The notes under the pieces: model-generated | The model's input: the letters and a program-made list of their open reading frames with translations, nothing else | The model's database searches: none | What the model was told of the DNA's origin: nothing | Made by a program: the position numbers and the translations under genes | In this document: positions 33,728 through 43,563 of the stretch, piece by piece | Layout: every line of letters starts with the position of its first letter | How positions within the stretch are numbered: position 1 is the first letter of the stretch | From: Homoserinibacter gongjuensis | Lineage (GTDB): Bacteria; Actinomycetota; Actinomycetes; Actinomycetales; Microbacteriaceae | Length of the DNA: 64,000 nt | Reading direction: 5' to 3' | Assembly (NCBI RefSeq): GCF_030161875.1 | Contig: NZ_BSVA01000001.1 | Coordinates: 124,001-188,000 of the forward strand

Positions 33728-35297
33728 GGCCCACATAGAGCAACCGTCGTTCCTCGTCGATGGCGTCGAAACCGCGCGCGTGGGAGATCGGCATGAGGCC
33801 CTCACTGAGTCCGACGATGTGCACGTGGTCCCACTCGAGGCCCTTCGCGCCGTGCAGGGTCGAGAGCACGACCGACGGCATCGTCGGCTCGTGCTGGGTC
33901 GACTGGCGCTCCTGCAGCTCCTCGACGAACTGTGCCAGGGTCGTGCCCTCGGCCGCCTGGTCGGCGAGCTCGACGAGCGCACCGAGAGCCTCCCAGCGCT
34001 CACGCACGGCACCCTGGCTCTCGGGCGCGTGGGCCGACCAGCCGCCCGCGAGGGCGACATCCGCGACCGTCTCGTACAGCCCCTTCGGGGATCCGGTGCG
34101 CGCAAGGCTCGTGAGCTCGAGCACGGCGCGCTTCACGACCTCGAGGTCGAAGAAGCGGGTGCCTCCCAGCTGACGCGAGCTGATGCCGCGATCGGCGAGC
34201 GCCACCTCGAGGGCCGCAGCCTGCGCATTGACGCGGTACAGCACGGCGACGTTCTCGGGGGCGACACCGACCGCGAGCTGGGCCGCGATCGCGTCGGCGA
34301 CCCCCTGCACCTCGGCAGCATCCGAGTCCCAGCGCGTGACGGTCGGCTCGGGCGATGCCGGGTCGCCCTCGGCAGCCACGAGCTCGAGCGCCCCGGGGCG
34401 TCCGCGCATGAGCCGGTTCGCGGCGCCGAGGATCGCCGGCGTCGAGCGGTGGTTGCGCTCCAGCCGCACCTCGACGGCATCCGGGTAGCGCGCCCCGAAG
34501 CCCAGCAGGTACTCGCTCGAGGCTCCCGCGAAGGAATAGATGGTCTGGGATGCGTCCCCCACGACACAGAGATCGGTGCGGGGGCCGAGCCACAGTTCGA
34601 GCAGCTCCTGCTGCAACGGCGAGACGTCCTGGTACTCGTCGACGACGAAGAAGCGATACTGCTCACGCACCTGGTCGGCGACGCGCTGCTCGGCATCGAT
34701 CATGCCGGCCGTCACCAGCAGCACGTCTTCGAAGTCGAGGCGGCGCTGCTCGTCTTTGAGGTCTTCGTAGCGCTGGTGCAGCTCGACGACCGCGCTCGCG
34801 CCGAGACCGGGAGGCAGGGCGCGCGAGGGCGCCAGCCGGGCATATTCCTCGATGGGGATACGTCGCACCTTGCGCCACTCGATTTCGGCGGCGAGGTCGC
34901 GCAGCGCCGCCGTGTCGACCCGCATCCGCAACGACTCGGCCGCCTGGCCGAGCAGGCGCGCCTTGCCCGGCAGGATCTCGGGCAGGCGACCGCCGACGAG
35001 CTGCGGCCAGAAGAAGCTCAACTGCGCGAGCGCGGCCGAGTGGAAGGTGCGCGCCGACACCCCGCCCGCACCGAGGGCGCGGAGGCGGCTGCGCAGCTCG
35101 CCCGCGGCGCGCGTCGTGAAGGTGAGCGCCATGACGCGCTCGGGCGGGTAGACACCGCTCTGCACCCCGTGGGCGATGCGGTGGGTGAGGGTGCGGGTCT
35201 TGCCGGTTCCGGCACCGGCGAGAATGCACACCGGGCCGAGCAGCGTCTCGGCGGCCTGACGCTGCTGGGCGTCGAGCGCGTCGAGCAGGGCCGTCAC
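33594..35297 (-). CDS. uvrD2: UvrD2-like superfamily 1 DNA helicase
   Basis: This ATP-dependent 3'-5' helicase acts in DNA repair. The motifs are complete: motif I AGAGTGKTRTLTHRIA, Ia MALTFTTRAAGELRSRL, II VVDEYQDVSPLQQELL, III VVGDASQTIYSFAGAS, IV RLERNHRS, V STLHGAKGLEWDHV and VI LLYVGLTRARRTLAL. The start is GTG at 35297 (VTALLDALDAQQRQAA), overlapping the nudC stop. At 567 residues it ends soon after motif VI and lacks the C-terminal HRDC domain that I recall for mycobacterial UvrD2. Overlap with the upstream Nudix gene suggests one transcript. Confidence 0.92.
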   Translation of the reverse strand: MTALLDALDAQQRQAAETLLGPVCILAGAGTGKTRTLTHRIAHGVQSGVYPPERVMALTFTTRAAGELRSRLRALGAGGVSARTFHSAALAQLSFFWPQLVGGRLPEILPGKARLLGQAAESLRMRVDTAALRDLAAEIEWRKVRRIPIEEYARLAPSRALPPGLGASAVVELHQRYEDLKDEQRRLDFEDVLLVTAGMIDAEQRVADQVREQYRFFVVDEYQDVSPLQQELLELWLGPRTDLCVVGDASQTIYSFAGASSEYLLGFGARYPDAVEVRLERNHRSTPAILGAANRLMRGRPGALELVAAEGDPASPEPTVTRWDSDAAEVQGVADAIAAQLAVGVAPENVAVLYRVNAQAAALEVALADRGISSRQLGGTRFFDLEVVKRAVLELTSLARTGSPKGLYETVADVALAGGWSAHAPESQGAVRERWEALGALVELADQAAEGTTLAQFVEELQERQSTQHEPTMPSVVLSTLHGAKGLEWDHVHIVGLSEGLMPISHARGFDAIDEERRLLYVGLTRARRTLALHWSAEGLRSRPREPSRFLAELRSGTPGAGARAAR

Positions 35298-36261
35298 GAT
35301 GCCTCGCCGATCGGACCGCCGCACCAGTCCTCGATGATCGCGCGGGCGATCGACGCGGGCCCCGGCAGGATCACGCGGCCGGCCTCGACCTCCGCCCCGA
35401 GCTGCTCACGCGTGAACCACCGCAGCTCTCGCAGTTCGGTGCCGTCAGGCCGCGGCTCACTCGACGTGCCGGGGGCGATGTGTGCCTCGAAGCCCAGCAT
35501 GAGCGACGCCGGGAACGGCCAGGGCTGGCTCCCGCGATACTCCGGGTCGGCCACCACGACGCCGGCCTCCTCGTAGATCTCGCGGATGACCGCCGCCTCG
35601 AGCGACTCCCCGGCTCCACGAAACCCGCGAGCAGCGAGAACCGCCCGGTGTCCCACTCGACGTTCGACCCGAGCAGGATGCGGTCGTCGTCGTCCAGCAC
35701 CGCGACGATCACAGCCGGGTCGGTGCGCGGAAAGTTCTCGCGCCCCGTCGACGGGTCGATCCGCACCCAGCCGGCCTGGGCGATCGTCGTGGGTTCTCCC
35801 GTGGCGGGCGAGAACGCCGCGGCACCGTGCCAGTTGGCGAGCGCGAGCGCCTGGGTGAACAATCCCGCGTCCCGCGGCTCAAGCAGCGAGCCCACCCGCC
35901 GCAGGTCGAGCCAGGTGCCGTCCGCGCCGAGCGTGCCGGCATCCGCATCCGACACCGTCAGCGCCAGCACGGCCGCGCCCTCGGCGAGACCGTCGGATGC
36001 GGTACGCGCCCGCCCGAGGAACACGGCCGTATCGGGGTCGACCGCCACGGTTCCGGGGTCGACGAGTGCGAGAGCGCCGGCCGCCGTGCCGAGGGCGCGG
36101 CCCTCGTGCAGCACCACGAGTCGCGTGCGGGGATCCTCCAGCAGCGCGGGAATGCCGCCCACCCGGGAGAGGTAGTCGCGGTCGAGGTCGGAGCGCGACA
36201 GTGCGGGTGCGATCGCCGGCCGACGCGGAGCACGCGTGATGCCGTCGTTCGAACCGCTCAT
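35294..36261 (-). CDS. nudC: NudC-like NAD(H) pyrophosphatase lacking zinc cysteines (frameshifted)
   Basis: NudC hydrolyses NAD(H) and can remove NAD caps from RNA. The N-terminal domain ends ALALANWHGAAAFSPATGEP, where relatives have the zinc ribbon F-C-x-x-C. Here all four zinc cysteines are replaced. The catalytic half is normal: ENFPRTDPAVIVAV, then after a break in the C run 35608-35611, the Nudix box GFVEPGESLEAAVIREIYEE and the downstream SQPWPFPASLMLGF substrate motif. ATG at 36261 follows ggatggg; an ATG 6 nt upstream is also possible. The length is about 322 residues. It is divergent from the phosphotransferase gene. Confidence 0.9.
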
Positions 36262-36357
36262 CCGCATCCCATCCCTTGCCGTGGAACCGACCGTGAGAAC
36301 ACCGCCGAGGGCGTGGCGTGCCGGGCGGCCGGGGCGGGGCAGACCTACCCTGTCGCC

Positions 36358-37349
36358 ATGGCCAGATCCCACCTCACTCTAGCGGCGCTCGCCACCTCGG
36401 CCGTCGCGGAGCTCGACGTCGTGGGCGCGGCGCCGTTCGGCTCCGCCGGACGTGGAGACTTCGACGCCGCCGTCATCACCGGACGCGACGGACGGCACTG
36501 GATCGTGCGTGTGCCCCGATCCGAACGCGCCGAGCAGCAGCAGTCGGCCGACCTCGTGGCGCTGCGCGCGCTCAGCCAGGGGTGCGCGCCCGGCTTCCGT
36601 TCGACGTCACCGTCTACGCGGGTCAGGCGCCCGTCGACGGCACCCGCGCCGTCGTGTGCGAGTTCGTCGCCGGCTCGCCCGTGACGCTCGCCGGCATCGA
36701 CCTCGCCCTCGCCGAATCCATCGGACGCGCGATCGCCGCTGTGCACGCCCTCCCGACGAGCCTCGTGACGGATGCGGGACTGCCCGCCCAGTCTGCGGTC
36801 GACGCCCACCGGGCGACCCTCGCCCTCGTGGACCGCGCGGCCGCCACCGGCCTCGTGCCCGCCGCGCTGCTCGAGCGCTGGGAGCAGGCGGGACAAGACG
36901 GCGGTCTCTGGCAGTACACGCCGACCGTCGTCAACGGCGACCTCGGCGCGTCGTCGTTCCTCGCGAGCTCGGGCGACGTGACCGGCGTGCTCGGCTGGCA
37001 CGGGCTGCGCATCTCCGACCCGGCCCGCGACCTCAACTGGGTGCTCGGCATCCGCCGCGAGGGCATCGCCGAGGCCGTGTTCGACGCGTACACACGCGTG
37101 CGCGGCTCGGTCGACCGCCGACTCCGGCAGCGCGCGACCCTGCACTCCGAACTCGAGGTGGCCCGCTGGCTGCTGCACGGCACCGAGCAGCGCGACACCT
37201 CGATCGTCGACGACGCCGTGCGCATGATGTCGCGCCTCGTCGACGAGCGCGTCGGCGACGCCGGCGAGTCGATCTCGCCGCCGACCCTGCCGATCCTGGC
37301 GGTCGACGAGGTGGAGGCGCTTCTGGACCGCGCCGAGCGGGTCTCCTAG
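36358..37349 (+). CDS. Aminoglycoside/macrolide phosphotransferase-like protein (frameshifted)
   Basis: The protein has a kinase-like fold of the APH family. It starts MARSHLTLAALATSAV; the N-lobe has GRGDFDAAVITG and HWIVRVPRS, and after a break in the G run 36579-36582 it continues RLPFDVTVYAGQAP and VCEFVAGSPVTLA. The catalytic loop is TVVNGDLGASSFL (Asn-Gly-Asp in place of the usual H-G-D), and the metal loop is VLGWHGLRISDPARDLNWVL (Asp). The length is about 330 residues. The gene is conserved beside nudC and uvrD2 in Microbacteriaceae-type genomes as I recall, so it is more likely a housekeeping kinase than an acquired resistance gene. Confidence 0.83.
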
Positions 37350-37369
37350 GCGGGATCGCGGCGCTTCGC

Positions 37370-37473
37370 GGGCGGGGAATTCGGTTCCACGGCGCATGCC
37401 CTCGCGTATCGCCTGACGGCGATGCGCTCCCGCCCGACCCGGTGCCAGCGCCGTGGAACCGAATTCCCCGCCC
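37370..37473. repeat. Large hairpin repeat, copy A
   Basis: Two 26-bp arms match perfectly (37370-37395 and 37448-37473), with cores gggcggggaattcggttcca and tggaaccgaattccccgccc. The 52-nt loop contains gcgtatcgcctgacggcgat. Copy B at 37856-38022 has related arms and a related loop in the opposite orientation. It starts 20 bp after the phosphotransferase stop. Confidence 0.85.
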
Positions 37474-37501
37474 GCTTCGCTCGACAACCCGCGCCCACCG
37501 A

Positions 37502-37660
37502 CGCTCGGCACGCCCCCTTTTCCGTGGGGTTAAGTACGCGCTCGGCACGCCCGCTCTTCGGGTTGAGGGGCGCGCGCTCAGCACGCCCCTCTTCCGCGGG
37601 TTGAGTAGCGCGCGCTCAGCACGCCCCCTTTTTCGCGGGTTGAGTAGCCGCGCGCGCTGG
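37502..37660. repeat. Four imperfect tandem repeats
   Basis: Units of about 37-45 bp follow one another. Each reads roughly cgctcagcacgcccc, then ttcgcgggttgagtag. The last two are closest to each other and the first two are more diverged. The final unit runs into the inverted pair at 37635-37803. No coding potential is apparent. Confidence 0.7.
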
Positions 37661-37803
37661 GCGCGCGGCGTATCGAAACCCCCGCACGCGACACTGCGAG
37701 CGGCCGGGCTCGATGAGTCGCGTCCGCGCCCCGCGTCGCGCGGTGACGTCAACAGGGTTTCGATACGCCCGCGCCTGTCGGCGACGGGCTACTCAACCCG
37801 CGG
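37635..37803. repeat. Inverted pair of GGTTGAGTAGC/GTATCGAAACC repeats
   Basis: The left unit (37635-37683) has gcgggttgagtagcc and cgtatcgaaaccc halves. The right unit (37755-37803) is the inverse, gggtttcgatacg and gggctactcaacccgc. Both halves are perfect inverses, so the 170 bp can form a long hairpin. This is a sub-type (AGTAGC, TATCG) of the family seen elsewhere in the window (AGGAGC, TCTCG). Confidence 0.85.
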
Positions 37804-37855
37804 TGAGGGGACCCCGACCCGCCTGCCACGCGGGAGTGTCGAGCGCAGCTGGGGT

Positions 37856-38022
37856 GCGGATTCGGTTCCCGGACGCTGGCATCGGGCGGCGCGCTGGAGC
37901 TAGGAGCGAAGGCCATTTCTGGCCTTCGCCGCGACGCCAGCGCCGACGGCCGTCTCGGCCGTCGGACCGAGCGCATCGCCGCAGGCGATACGCGGGGGCA
38001 TGCGTCCGGGAACCGAATCCGC
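37856..38022. repeat. Large hairpin repeat, copy B
   Basis: Perfect 21-bp arms (37856-37876 and 38002-38022) carry the cores gcggattcggttcccggac and its inverse. Inside is a second stem, gcgaaggcca/tggccttcgc. The loop includes gcatcgccgcaggcgatacg, matching the inverse of the copy A loop. It ends about 25 bp before the end of the convergent MFS gene. Together with the elements to its left it fills the 700-bp gap, in which no gene is seen. Confidence 0.85.
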
Positions 38023-38047
38023 GTCCCCGCAAAGCGCCGAGAGCCCC

Positions 38048-39403
38048 CTACTCCACGAGCGGCGTCCGGCGCACCACGGTGAGGAGCCGTCGCGGCCGAC
38101 GCAGGTCGACGCGCAAGCGCAGCTCCTGGCGGTGGGCGAGCGAGGCGCCGAGCACGAGTGCGCACAGCAGCGGCACCGCGCCCGCGATGAGGAACGCGAG
38201 CTGCCCGCCGAGGTTCTCGGCGATCCAGCCCATGACGACGCCGCCCGCGGCCTGCCCGCCCATGAGCACCATGATGTAGAACGACACCACGCGCCCCCGG
38301 ATGGCGGGGTTGGTGGAGAGCTGCACGAGTGCCTCGGCGCTCATCGCGAACAGCAGGCGCGTCACGCCGATGCCCACGAGCGCCGAGACGAACACCGGGT
38401 ACCAGCCGTCCCATCCGGCCAGCATCGTGACCGCGCCGTACAGCACCGTGAAGCCCACGACATCCCAGAGCCGCAGGCTGCGTCGCCGCGACGACAGGAT
38501 CGCGCCGAGGAACGCGCCGCCGGCGCACAGCGAGTTGTACAGGCCGTACCCCGTCGCGCCGGTGCCGTAGGTCTCATCCGCGGCGGATGCCAGCAGCACA
38601 GGCAGGTTCATGCCGAACACGGCCACCGGGATCAGCAGCGCGAGCGTCCAGCGGATGGCTGGCTTGCGCCACGCGTACCGCACCGCCTCGCGGATCTGGC
38701 CGCGGGCGGCGGGCTGACGTGGCACCGGCACGAGTTCATGCGTGCGCATGAGCGAGATGGCGAGCACGGCGATCGCGGTCGTCGCGGCATTGACGGCGAT
38801 CGACCACCCCGATCCGACGGCGGCGATGAGCACACCGCTGATGGCGGGGCCGAGCAGGCCGCCGAGGTGGAAGGTGGTGGCGTTGAGGCTGATGGCGCCG
38901 CGCAGGCGGTGCGTGCCGACCATCTCGGACACGAAGGCCGAGCGGCTCGGTCCCTCGATGGCGCCCGCGACGCCGGTGATGCCGGCGATCATGAGCACCT
39001 GCCACACGGCGACGTGCCCGGTGAGCACGAGGAGCGCGAGGATGCCGTTCGACACGGTGGCGACGGATTGGGTGACGAGCAGCACGGTGTGACGCGGCAC
39101 GCGATCTGACAGCACCCCCGCCCAGACGCCGAGCAGCAGTGTCGGCGCGAACTGCAGCGCGACCGCGATGCCGACGAGGGCGACGTCGCCCGTGAGCTCG
39201 AGCACGAGCCAGTCGATCGCGACGCGGGCCATCCAGCCGCCTGTGCTGCCGAGGATCAGCGCGCCGAGGTAGAGCCGGTAGTTGAAGACCGCGAGCGCGG
39301 CGAAGCTCTGCCGGAAGGTGGGGCGCCGATCGAAGGTCGGGATCGGCTCGGTGATCGCGGGCACTCCGTCCGACGGGAGGTCGGGCGGAGGCGGGGATGA
39401 CAC
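38048..39403 (-). CDS. MFS transporter, EntS-like
   Basis: The 451-residue protein has twelve predicted membrane helices. It opens with GTG at 39403 and a Pro-rich cytoplasmic start (SSPPPPDLPSDG), then FNYRLYLGALILGSTGGWMARVA. This N-R/L-W-x-G pattern with an early 'GWMARVAIDWLVLELTG' and the loop 'GVLSDRVPRHTVLL' is typical of the EntS/MFS_3 branch, which exports siderophores and other small molecules. It is divergent from a LysR regulator 89 bp away, which probably controls it. The substrate is unknown. Its 3' end abuts the repeat-rich gap. Confidence 0.9.
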   Translation of the reverse strand: MSSPPPPDLPSDGVPAITEPIPTFDRRPTFRQSFAALAVFNYRLYLGALILGSTGGWMARVAIDWLVLELTGDVALVGIAVALQFAPTLLLGVWAGVLSDRVPRHTVLLVTQSVATVSNGILALLVLTGHVAVWQVLMIAGITGVAGAIEGPSRSAFVSEMVGTHRLRGAISLNATTFHLGGLLGPAISGVLIAAVGSGWSIAVNAATTAIAVLAISLMRTHELVPVPRQPAARGQIREAVRYAWRKPAIRWTLALLIPVAVFGMNLPVLLASAADETYGTGATGYGLYNSLCAGGAFLGAILSSRRRSLRLWDVVGFTVLYGAVTMLAGWDGWYPVFVSALVGIGVTRLLFAMSAEALVQLSTNPAIRGRVVSFYIMVLMGGQAAGGVVMGWIAENLGGQLAFLIAGAVPLLCALVLGASLAHRQELRLRVDLRRPRRLLTVVRRTPLVE

Positions 39404-39492
39404 GATTCAAGGCTAGGTGGGTCATTACATTGGGGCGAGCTATTCTGGCTATAACTCCCATTCGATTCTCGGATGCTATGCATGGAGGGCCG
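39404..39492. promoter_or_regulatory. Divergent MFS/LysR promoter region
   Basis: The 89-bp gap is AT-rich for this genome. A tataac -10 box at 39450-39455 reads towards the LysR gene, and the partly symmetrical tattctggctataa (39441-39454) overlaps it, as an autoregulated LysR site often does. A GGAGGG ribosome site precedes the LysR ATG. Confidence 0.45.
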
Positions 39493-40335
39493 ATGTTCGA
39501 TCCCGTTCTGCTGCGCACCTTCGTGGCCGTCGCCGACACCTCGAGCTTCACGCGTGCCGCGGAACTCCTCGGCATCAGCCAGCCCACGGTCAGCCAGCAG
39601 GTGCGCAAGCTCGAGACGGCCGCGGGCAGGGTGCTCGTGTCGCGCGACACGCGCGCCGTGCAGCTCACCGACAACGGCGACGCCATGCTCGGCTTCGCGC
39701 GCGCCATTCTCGCCGCGCACGACGAGGCGGCCGCCTACTTCGTCGGCTCCGCCATGCGCGGACGCCTGCGCTTCGGCGCCGCAGACGACCTGGCTCTCAC
39801 CCACCTGCCGCAGGTGCTGCGCGACTTCCGGCAGCTGTATCCGCAGATCAACCTCGAGCTGACCGTGGGGCAGAGCGGCTACATCGCGCGTCGACTCGCC
39901 GCAGGTCAACTGGACCTCGTCTACGTGAAGCAGGATCCCGGCAATACCGAGGGCCGCACGGTGCGACGCGAACGTCTCGTGTGGATCGCCCACCGCTCCC
40001 TGCGCCTGGAGCCGGATGCCACGGTGCCGCTCATCGTCTACCAGGCGCCGAGCTACTCGCGCGACGCCGCCATCCGCGCCCTCGAGGAGACGGGACGCAC
40101 CTGGCGCATCACGTGCAACGTGCGCGAGGTCAACGGGGCCCTGGCGGCCCTGCGGGCCGGCATCGGCATCGCCGTGTTCCCGCGCCTGCTGATCCCCGAC
40201 GACCTCGTCGAGATCACGGGAACCTTCGAGCTGCCGCGCCTGGGAGAAGTCGACTTCGCGCTGCTCTCCAACCCGCGCTCCTCCCGCGAACCCGTCGACG
40301 CCCTCGCGAACGCGATCCATGCGGCCGCCCGCTGA
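39493..40335 (+). CDS. LysR family regulator
   Basis: The 280-residue regulator starts MFDPVLLRTFVAVADTSSFT. Its helix-turn-helix is AAELLGISQPTVSQQVRKLE (residues about 18-40), followed by the linker helix and a two-lobe effector domain (RGRLRFGAADDLALTHLPQV, VREVNGALAALRAGIGIAVF). It is divergent from an EntS-like exporter, the usual position for a LysR controlling its neighbour. An ATG 12 nt upstream (MHGGPMF) is possible, but the GGAGGG site favours 39493. The ligand is unknown. Confidence 0.93.
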   Translation: MFDPVLLRTFVAVADTSSFTRAAELLGISQPTVSQQVRKLETAAGRVLVSRDTRAVQLTDNGDAMLGFARAILAAHDEAAAYFVGSAMRGRLRFGAADDLALTHLPQVLRDFRQLYPQINLELTVGQSGYIARRLAAGQLDLVYVKQDPGNTEGRTVRRERLVWIAHRSLRLEPDATVPLIVYQAPSYSRDAAIRALEETGRTWRITCNVREVNGALAALRAGIGIAVFPRLLIPDDLVEITGTFELPRLGEVDFALLSNPRSSREPVDALANAIHAAAR

Positions 40336-40371
40336 GCACGGGTCCTTGCCGCTGTCGAGCGAAGCGGGGTA

Positions 40372-43300
40372 CTACCCGAACACCGCGCGCCAGCGCTCCA
40401 GCAGCTGCTCCTCGGTGTCGACGTGTTCGGGACGGATGACGAGGTCGTCGGCGACGAAGTAGAACGCCGCGTCGATGAGCGCCGGATCGATTCCTCCCAC
40501 CGCGCATACGCGAGCCGGTAGAGCGCGAGCTGCAGCTGCTTGCGTTCGAGGTCGGCGTCGTCGCGCGGCGCCTTGCCGGTCTTCCAGTCGACGACCTCGT
40601 AGCGGTCGCCGTGCTGGTAGACGGCGTCGATCTTGCAGATCACGACGCGGCCGTCGAACGGCAGGTGGATCTCCCGTTCGACCTCCACGGGCTTGAGCTG
40701 CGCCCACGGCGAGCGCTCGAAGGTGGCCTGCAGTTCGGCGAGCCGGTCGGCGTCGACGATGTCACCGTCGGAGTCGAGTTCGAAGGGCGCGGCATCGAGC
40801 TCGTCGGCGCCGCCGACGCGCCCGTAGCGCTCCTCCACCCAGGAGTGGAACAGGGTGCCGAGCCGCGTCGCCCGGTAGGGGCGCTCGGGCATGGGCCGAC
40901 GCAGCTCCGCAGCCACGGCATCCGGGTCGCTCACGAAGTCCTTGAAGGCGGATGCGGGGATGCGCACGGGAAGCGGCACGACGCCCTCGCGCGTGAGTCG
41001 ACGCTCCCGCTCCTCGAGCAGCAGCTGGGCCTCGCGCGCCCACCGCCCGACGAGCGCCGGTGACGCGGCGCGCACGGCATCCGCGGCAGCACGCACGGCG
41101 GCGGCCCGGGAGCCGAACGGCTCGTTGGGCCACACCGTCCATTCCGCCTCGGCTCCCTCGGGCGGCTCCGTCGTCGCGGATGCCGCCGGCGGTTCCGCCA
41201 CGATGCCCACGTCGGCGAGCTCGAGCAGGAAGCCGCTCGGCGTGCGCGGCTTCTTCTGCCCCGCCCAGAACGACCCCGAGAGCAGCAGGTGATCGCGCGC
41301 GCGCGTGACCGCGACGTAGGCGAGCCGGCGCTCCTCGGCCCGGTAATGCTCGACGACGTCGCCGCGGAATCGCTTGACCTCGGCGACGTACTCCTTGCGC
41401 GTCGTCACCGCATCGAGGTCGAGGCGCGGCAGGTGGTCGCGGTCGCCGCGCTCGGGCCAGGGAAGCGGCCGAAGCCGAGCCAACCGCCGTAGCCCTCGAT
41501 GGGTGCGGCCGGCAGTTCGTCTTCCACCCAGCGCGGCACGGCCACGATGTCCCACTCGAGCCCCTTGGCGCCGTGGATCGTGAGCACCTGCACCGTGCCG
41601 GGTTCGGGATCCTCGGGGCGAGGCGTGAGGTCTTCACGCTGTTCGGCCTCGCGCAGCCAGGCCAGGAACCCGGAGAGCGTGGCTGTCTCCGCGATCGCTA
41701 GGTACCCCGAGAGCGCGTCGAGCAGCGCGTCGAGGTTCGCCTCCCCGCGGTGCGGGTCTCGTTGGCGGCGATCTCGATGTCGAGCCGCAGTTCGCGCGCG
41801 ACGAGCACGAGCAGTTCGGGAAGTTCGAGACCCGTGCGCGACCGCAACCGGTCGAAGGTCGTCGCGGCGGCACGCAGCCGGGCGAGTCCCTCCGCGCTGA
41901 AGCCCTCGAGCGCGCGGTGACCCTCCGCGGCGCGCCCCACGAACTCGAGCGCGTCGACGATCGAGCCGCCTTCGTCGCCCGCGACCGACTCGCGGATGCG
42001 CTGCTGCAGTTCGTCGGAGAGGATGCCGCTCTCGGCACTGTCGTGGCGGCCGAGCCAGCCCGCCACCTCGCGCAGCTGGTCGAGGTCGGCGACACCGATA
42101 CGCCACCGCGCCCCCGCGAGCAGCCGCAGCAGCTCGAGCCCCGCATCCGGGTCGTCGAGCACCCGCAGGGCACTCACCAGGTCGGCGATCTCGGGCTCGG
42201 CGAGCAGGCCGCCGACGCCGAGCACGTGGTACGGCACCCCGGCCTCACGCATCGCGTCGAGGAAGTACGGTTGCGTCTTGCGCGCGCGCAGCAGAAGTGC
42301 CGCGGATGCCGGGCGCCCGGTGCGCACACGCGACTCGTCGAGCCGCTGGCGCAGCCACCGTGCGACGGCAGCGGCCTCCTCGGTGACCGTCTCGGGGTAG
42401 ATGCTGTCGACGCCGAACTCGCTGGCACCCGGCCGGGCTTCGAGGGTCGGCACCTCGGCGCCCTCACCCGTGCTCGCGCCCACGAGGGTGTTGGCGGCGT
42501 CGAGGATGCGGGTGCCGTTGCGCCAGCTCGTCGAGAGCGTGAAGCGCGTGGCCGGGTGGCCATCCCGGCGGCGGAACCGTGGGCGGAACTCACGCAGATT
42601 CGACGCGCTCGCACCCCGCCATCCGTAGATCGACTGGTTGGGGTCGCCGACGGCCGTCACGGGGGTTCCGGCGAAGAGCTCGGCGAGCAGGTCGGTCTGC
42701 ACGACGGAGGTGTCTTGATACTCGTCGAGCAGCACGACCCGGAACCGGGCGCGCAGCTCCTCGACCGCGGCCGGGCGGGCGCGCACCGCGTGCAGGGCGA
42801 GCACGACCTGATCGGCGAAGTCGACCGCTCCGCGCAGGCGCTTGGCCTCGTCGTACTCACGGGCGAGGTCGACGAGCAGCTCGAGCTGCGCGATCTCGCG
42901 CATCCGCTCGACGTCGGAGGCATACTCCGCCGTGCCGCCGAGCGGCAGTTCGGGCAGGCCGGCGAAGCGGCGGCCGATCGCGCGGATGCGCTCGGGGTCG
43001 GCGTCGTTGTCGGCGATGCCCCGCGCGATCTGCAGGGTCGCCTCGACCACCGACTCGAGGCGCTTGTCGAGCTGCTCGAGCCGCGGGTCGGTGCTGCGCA
43101 CCACGACGTTCCGGGCGAGCTGCCAGGCCGCCGCCTCGCCCAACACCACGCCATCGCCGTCGCGGCCGAGCACGAGCGCGTTGTCGCGGAAGACCGTGCT
43201 CGCGAAGGAGTTGTAGGTGGAGATCTCGGGGGCGTCGAAGAGGTCGTGGTCGTCGGGGGCGAGGCCGGCGGTGTGCAACTCGGCGAGACGGGTGCGGATG

Positions 43301-43563
43301 CGTTCGGCGAGTTCACCGGCCGCCTTGCGCGTGAAGGTGAGGCCCAGCACCTCGGCGGGCTTGAGGTGGCGGTTCGCGACGAGCCACAGCACGCGATTGG
43401 CCATCGTCTCGGTCTTGCCCGAGCCCGCGCCCGCCACGACGAGGGCGGGCTCGGCTGGATCCGCCTCGATCACGGCCTGCTGCTCGAGCGTCGGATAGCG
43501 CACCGACTCGCCCCGCACCTCGGCGAGCGCCTCGGCGATGCGGCGCGCGGTGACCTCAGTCAT
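40372..43563 (-). CDS. adnB: AdnB-like UvrD helicase with RecB-type nuclease (three frameshifts)
   Basis: AdnB pairs with AdnA to resect double-strand breaks in actinobacteria. Motor motifs are AGAGSGKTETMANRVL (I), LGLTFTRKAAGELAERIR (Ia), VVLLDEYQDTSVVQTDLL (II), AVGDPNQSIYGWRGAS (III), TIHGAKGLEWDIVAVP (V) and LAYVAVTRARDHLLLSG (VI). The C-terminal nuclease shows VVICKIDAVYQHGDRYEVVD and WKTGKAP, the Asp-x-x-x-Lys core of PD-(D/E)XK enzymes. Breaks lie at 41743-41746, 41460-41462 and 40493-40498. Repair gives about 1,063 residues. Its ATG overlaps the AdnA stop by 8 bp, so the subunits are co-translated. Confidence 0.9.

Noticed and set aside
36358-37349. Acquired aminoglycoside-resistance gene
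   Set aside because: The catalytic loop and length fit only the broad APH fold, base composition matches the flanks, no mobile element borders it, and it belongs to a conserved-looking gene order.
37502-37660. Possible CRISPR array
   Set aside because: The four units are adjacent, with no unique spacers between them, they diverge from each other, and no cas gene is in the window.
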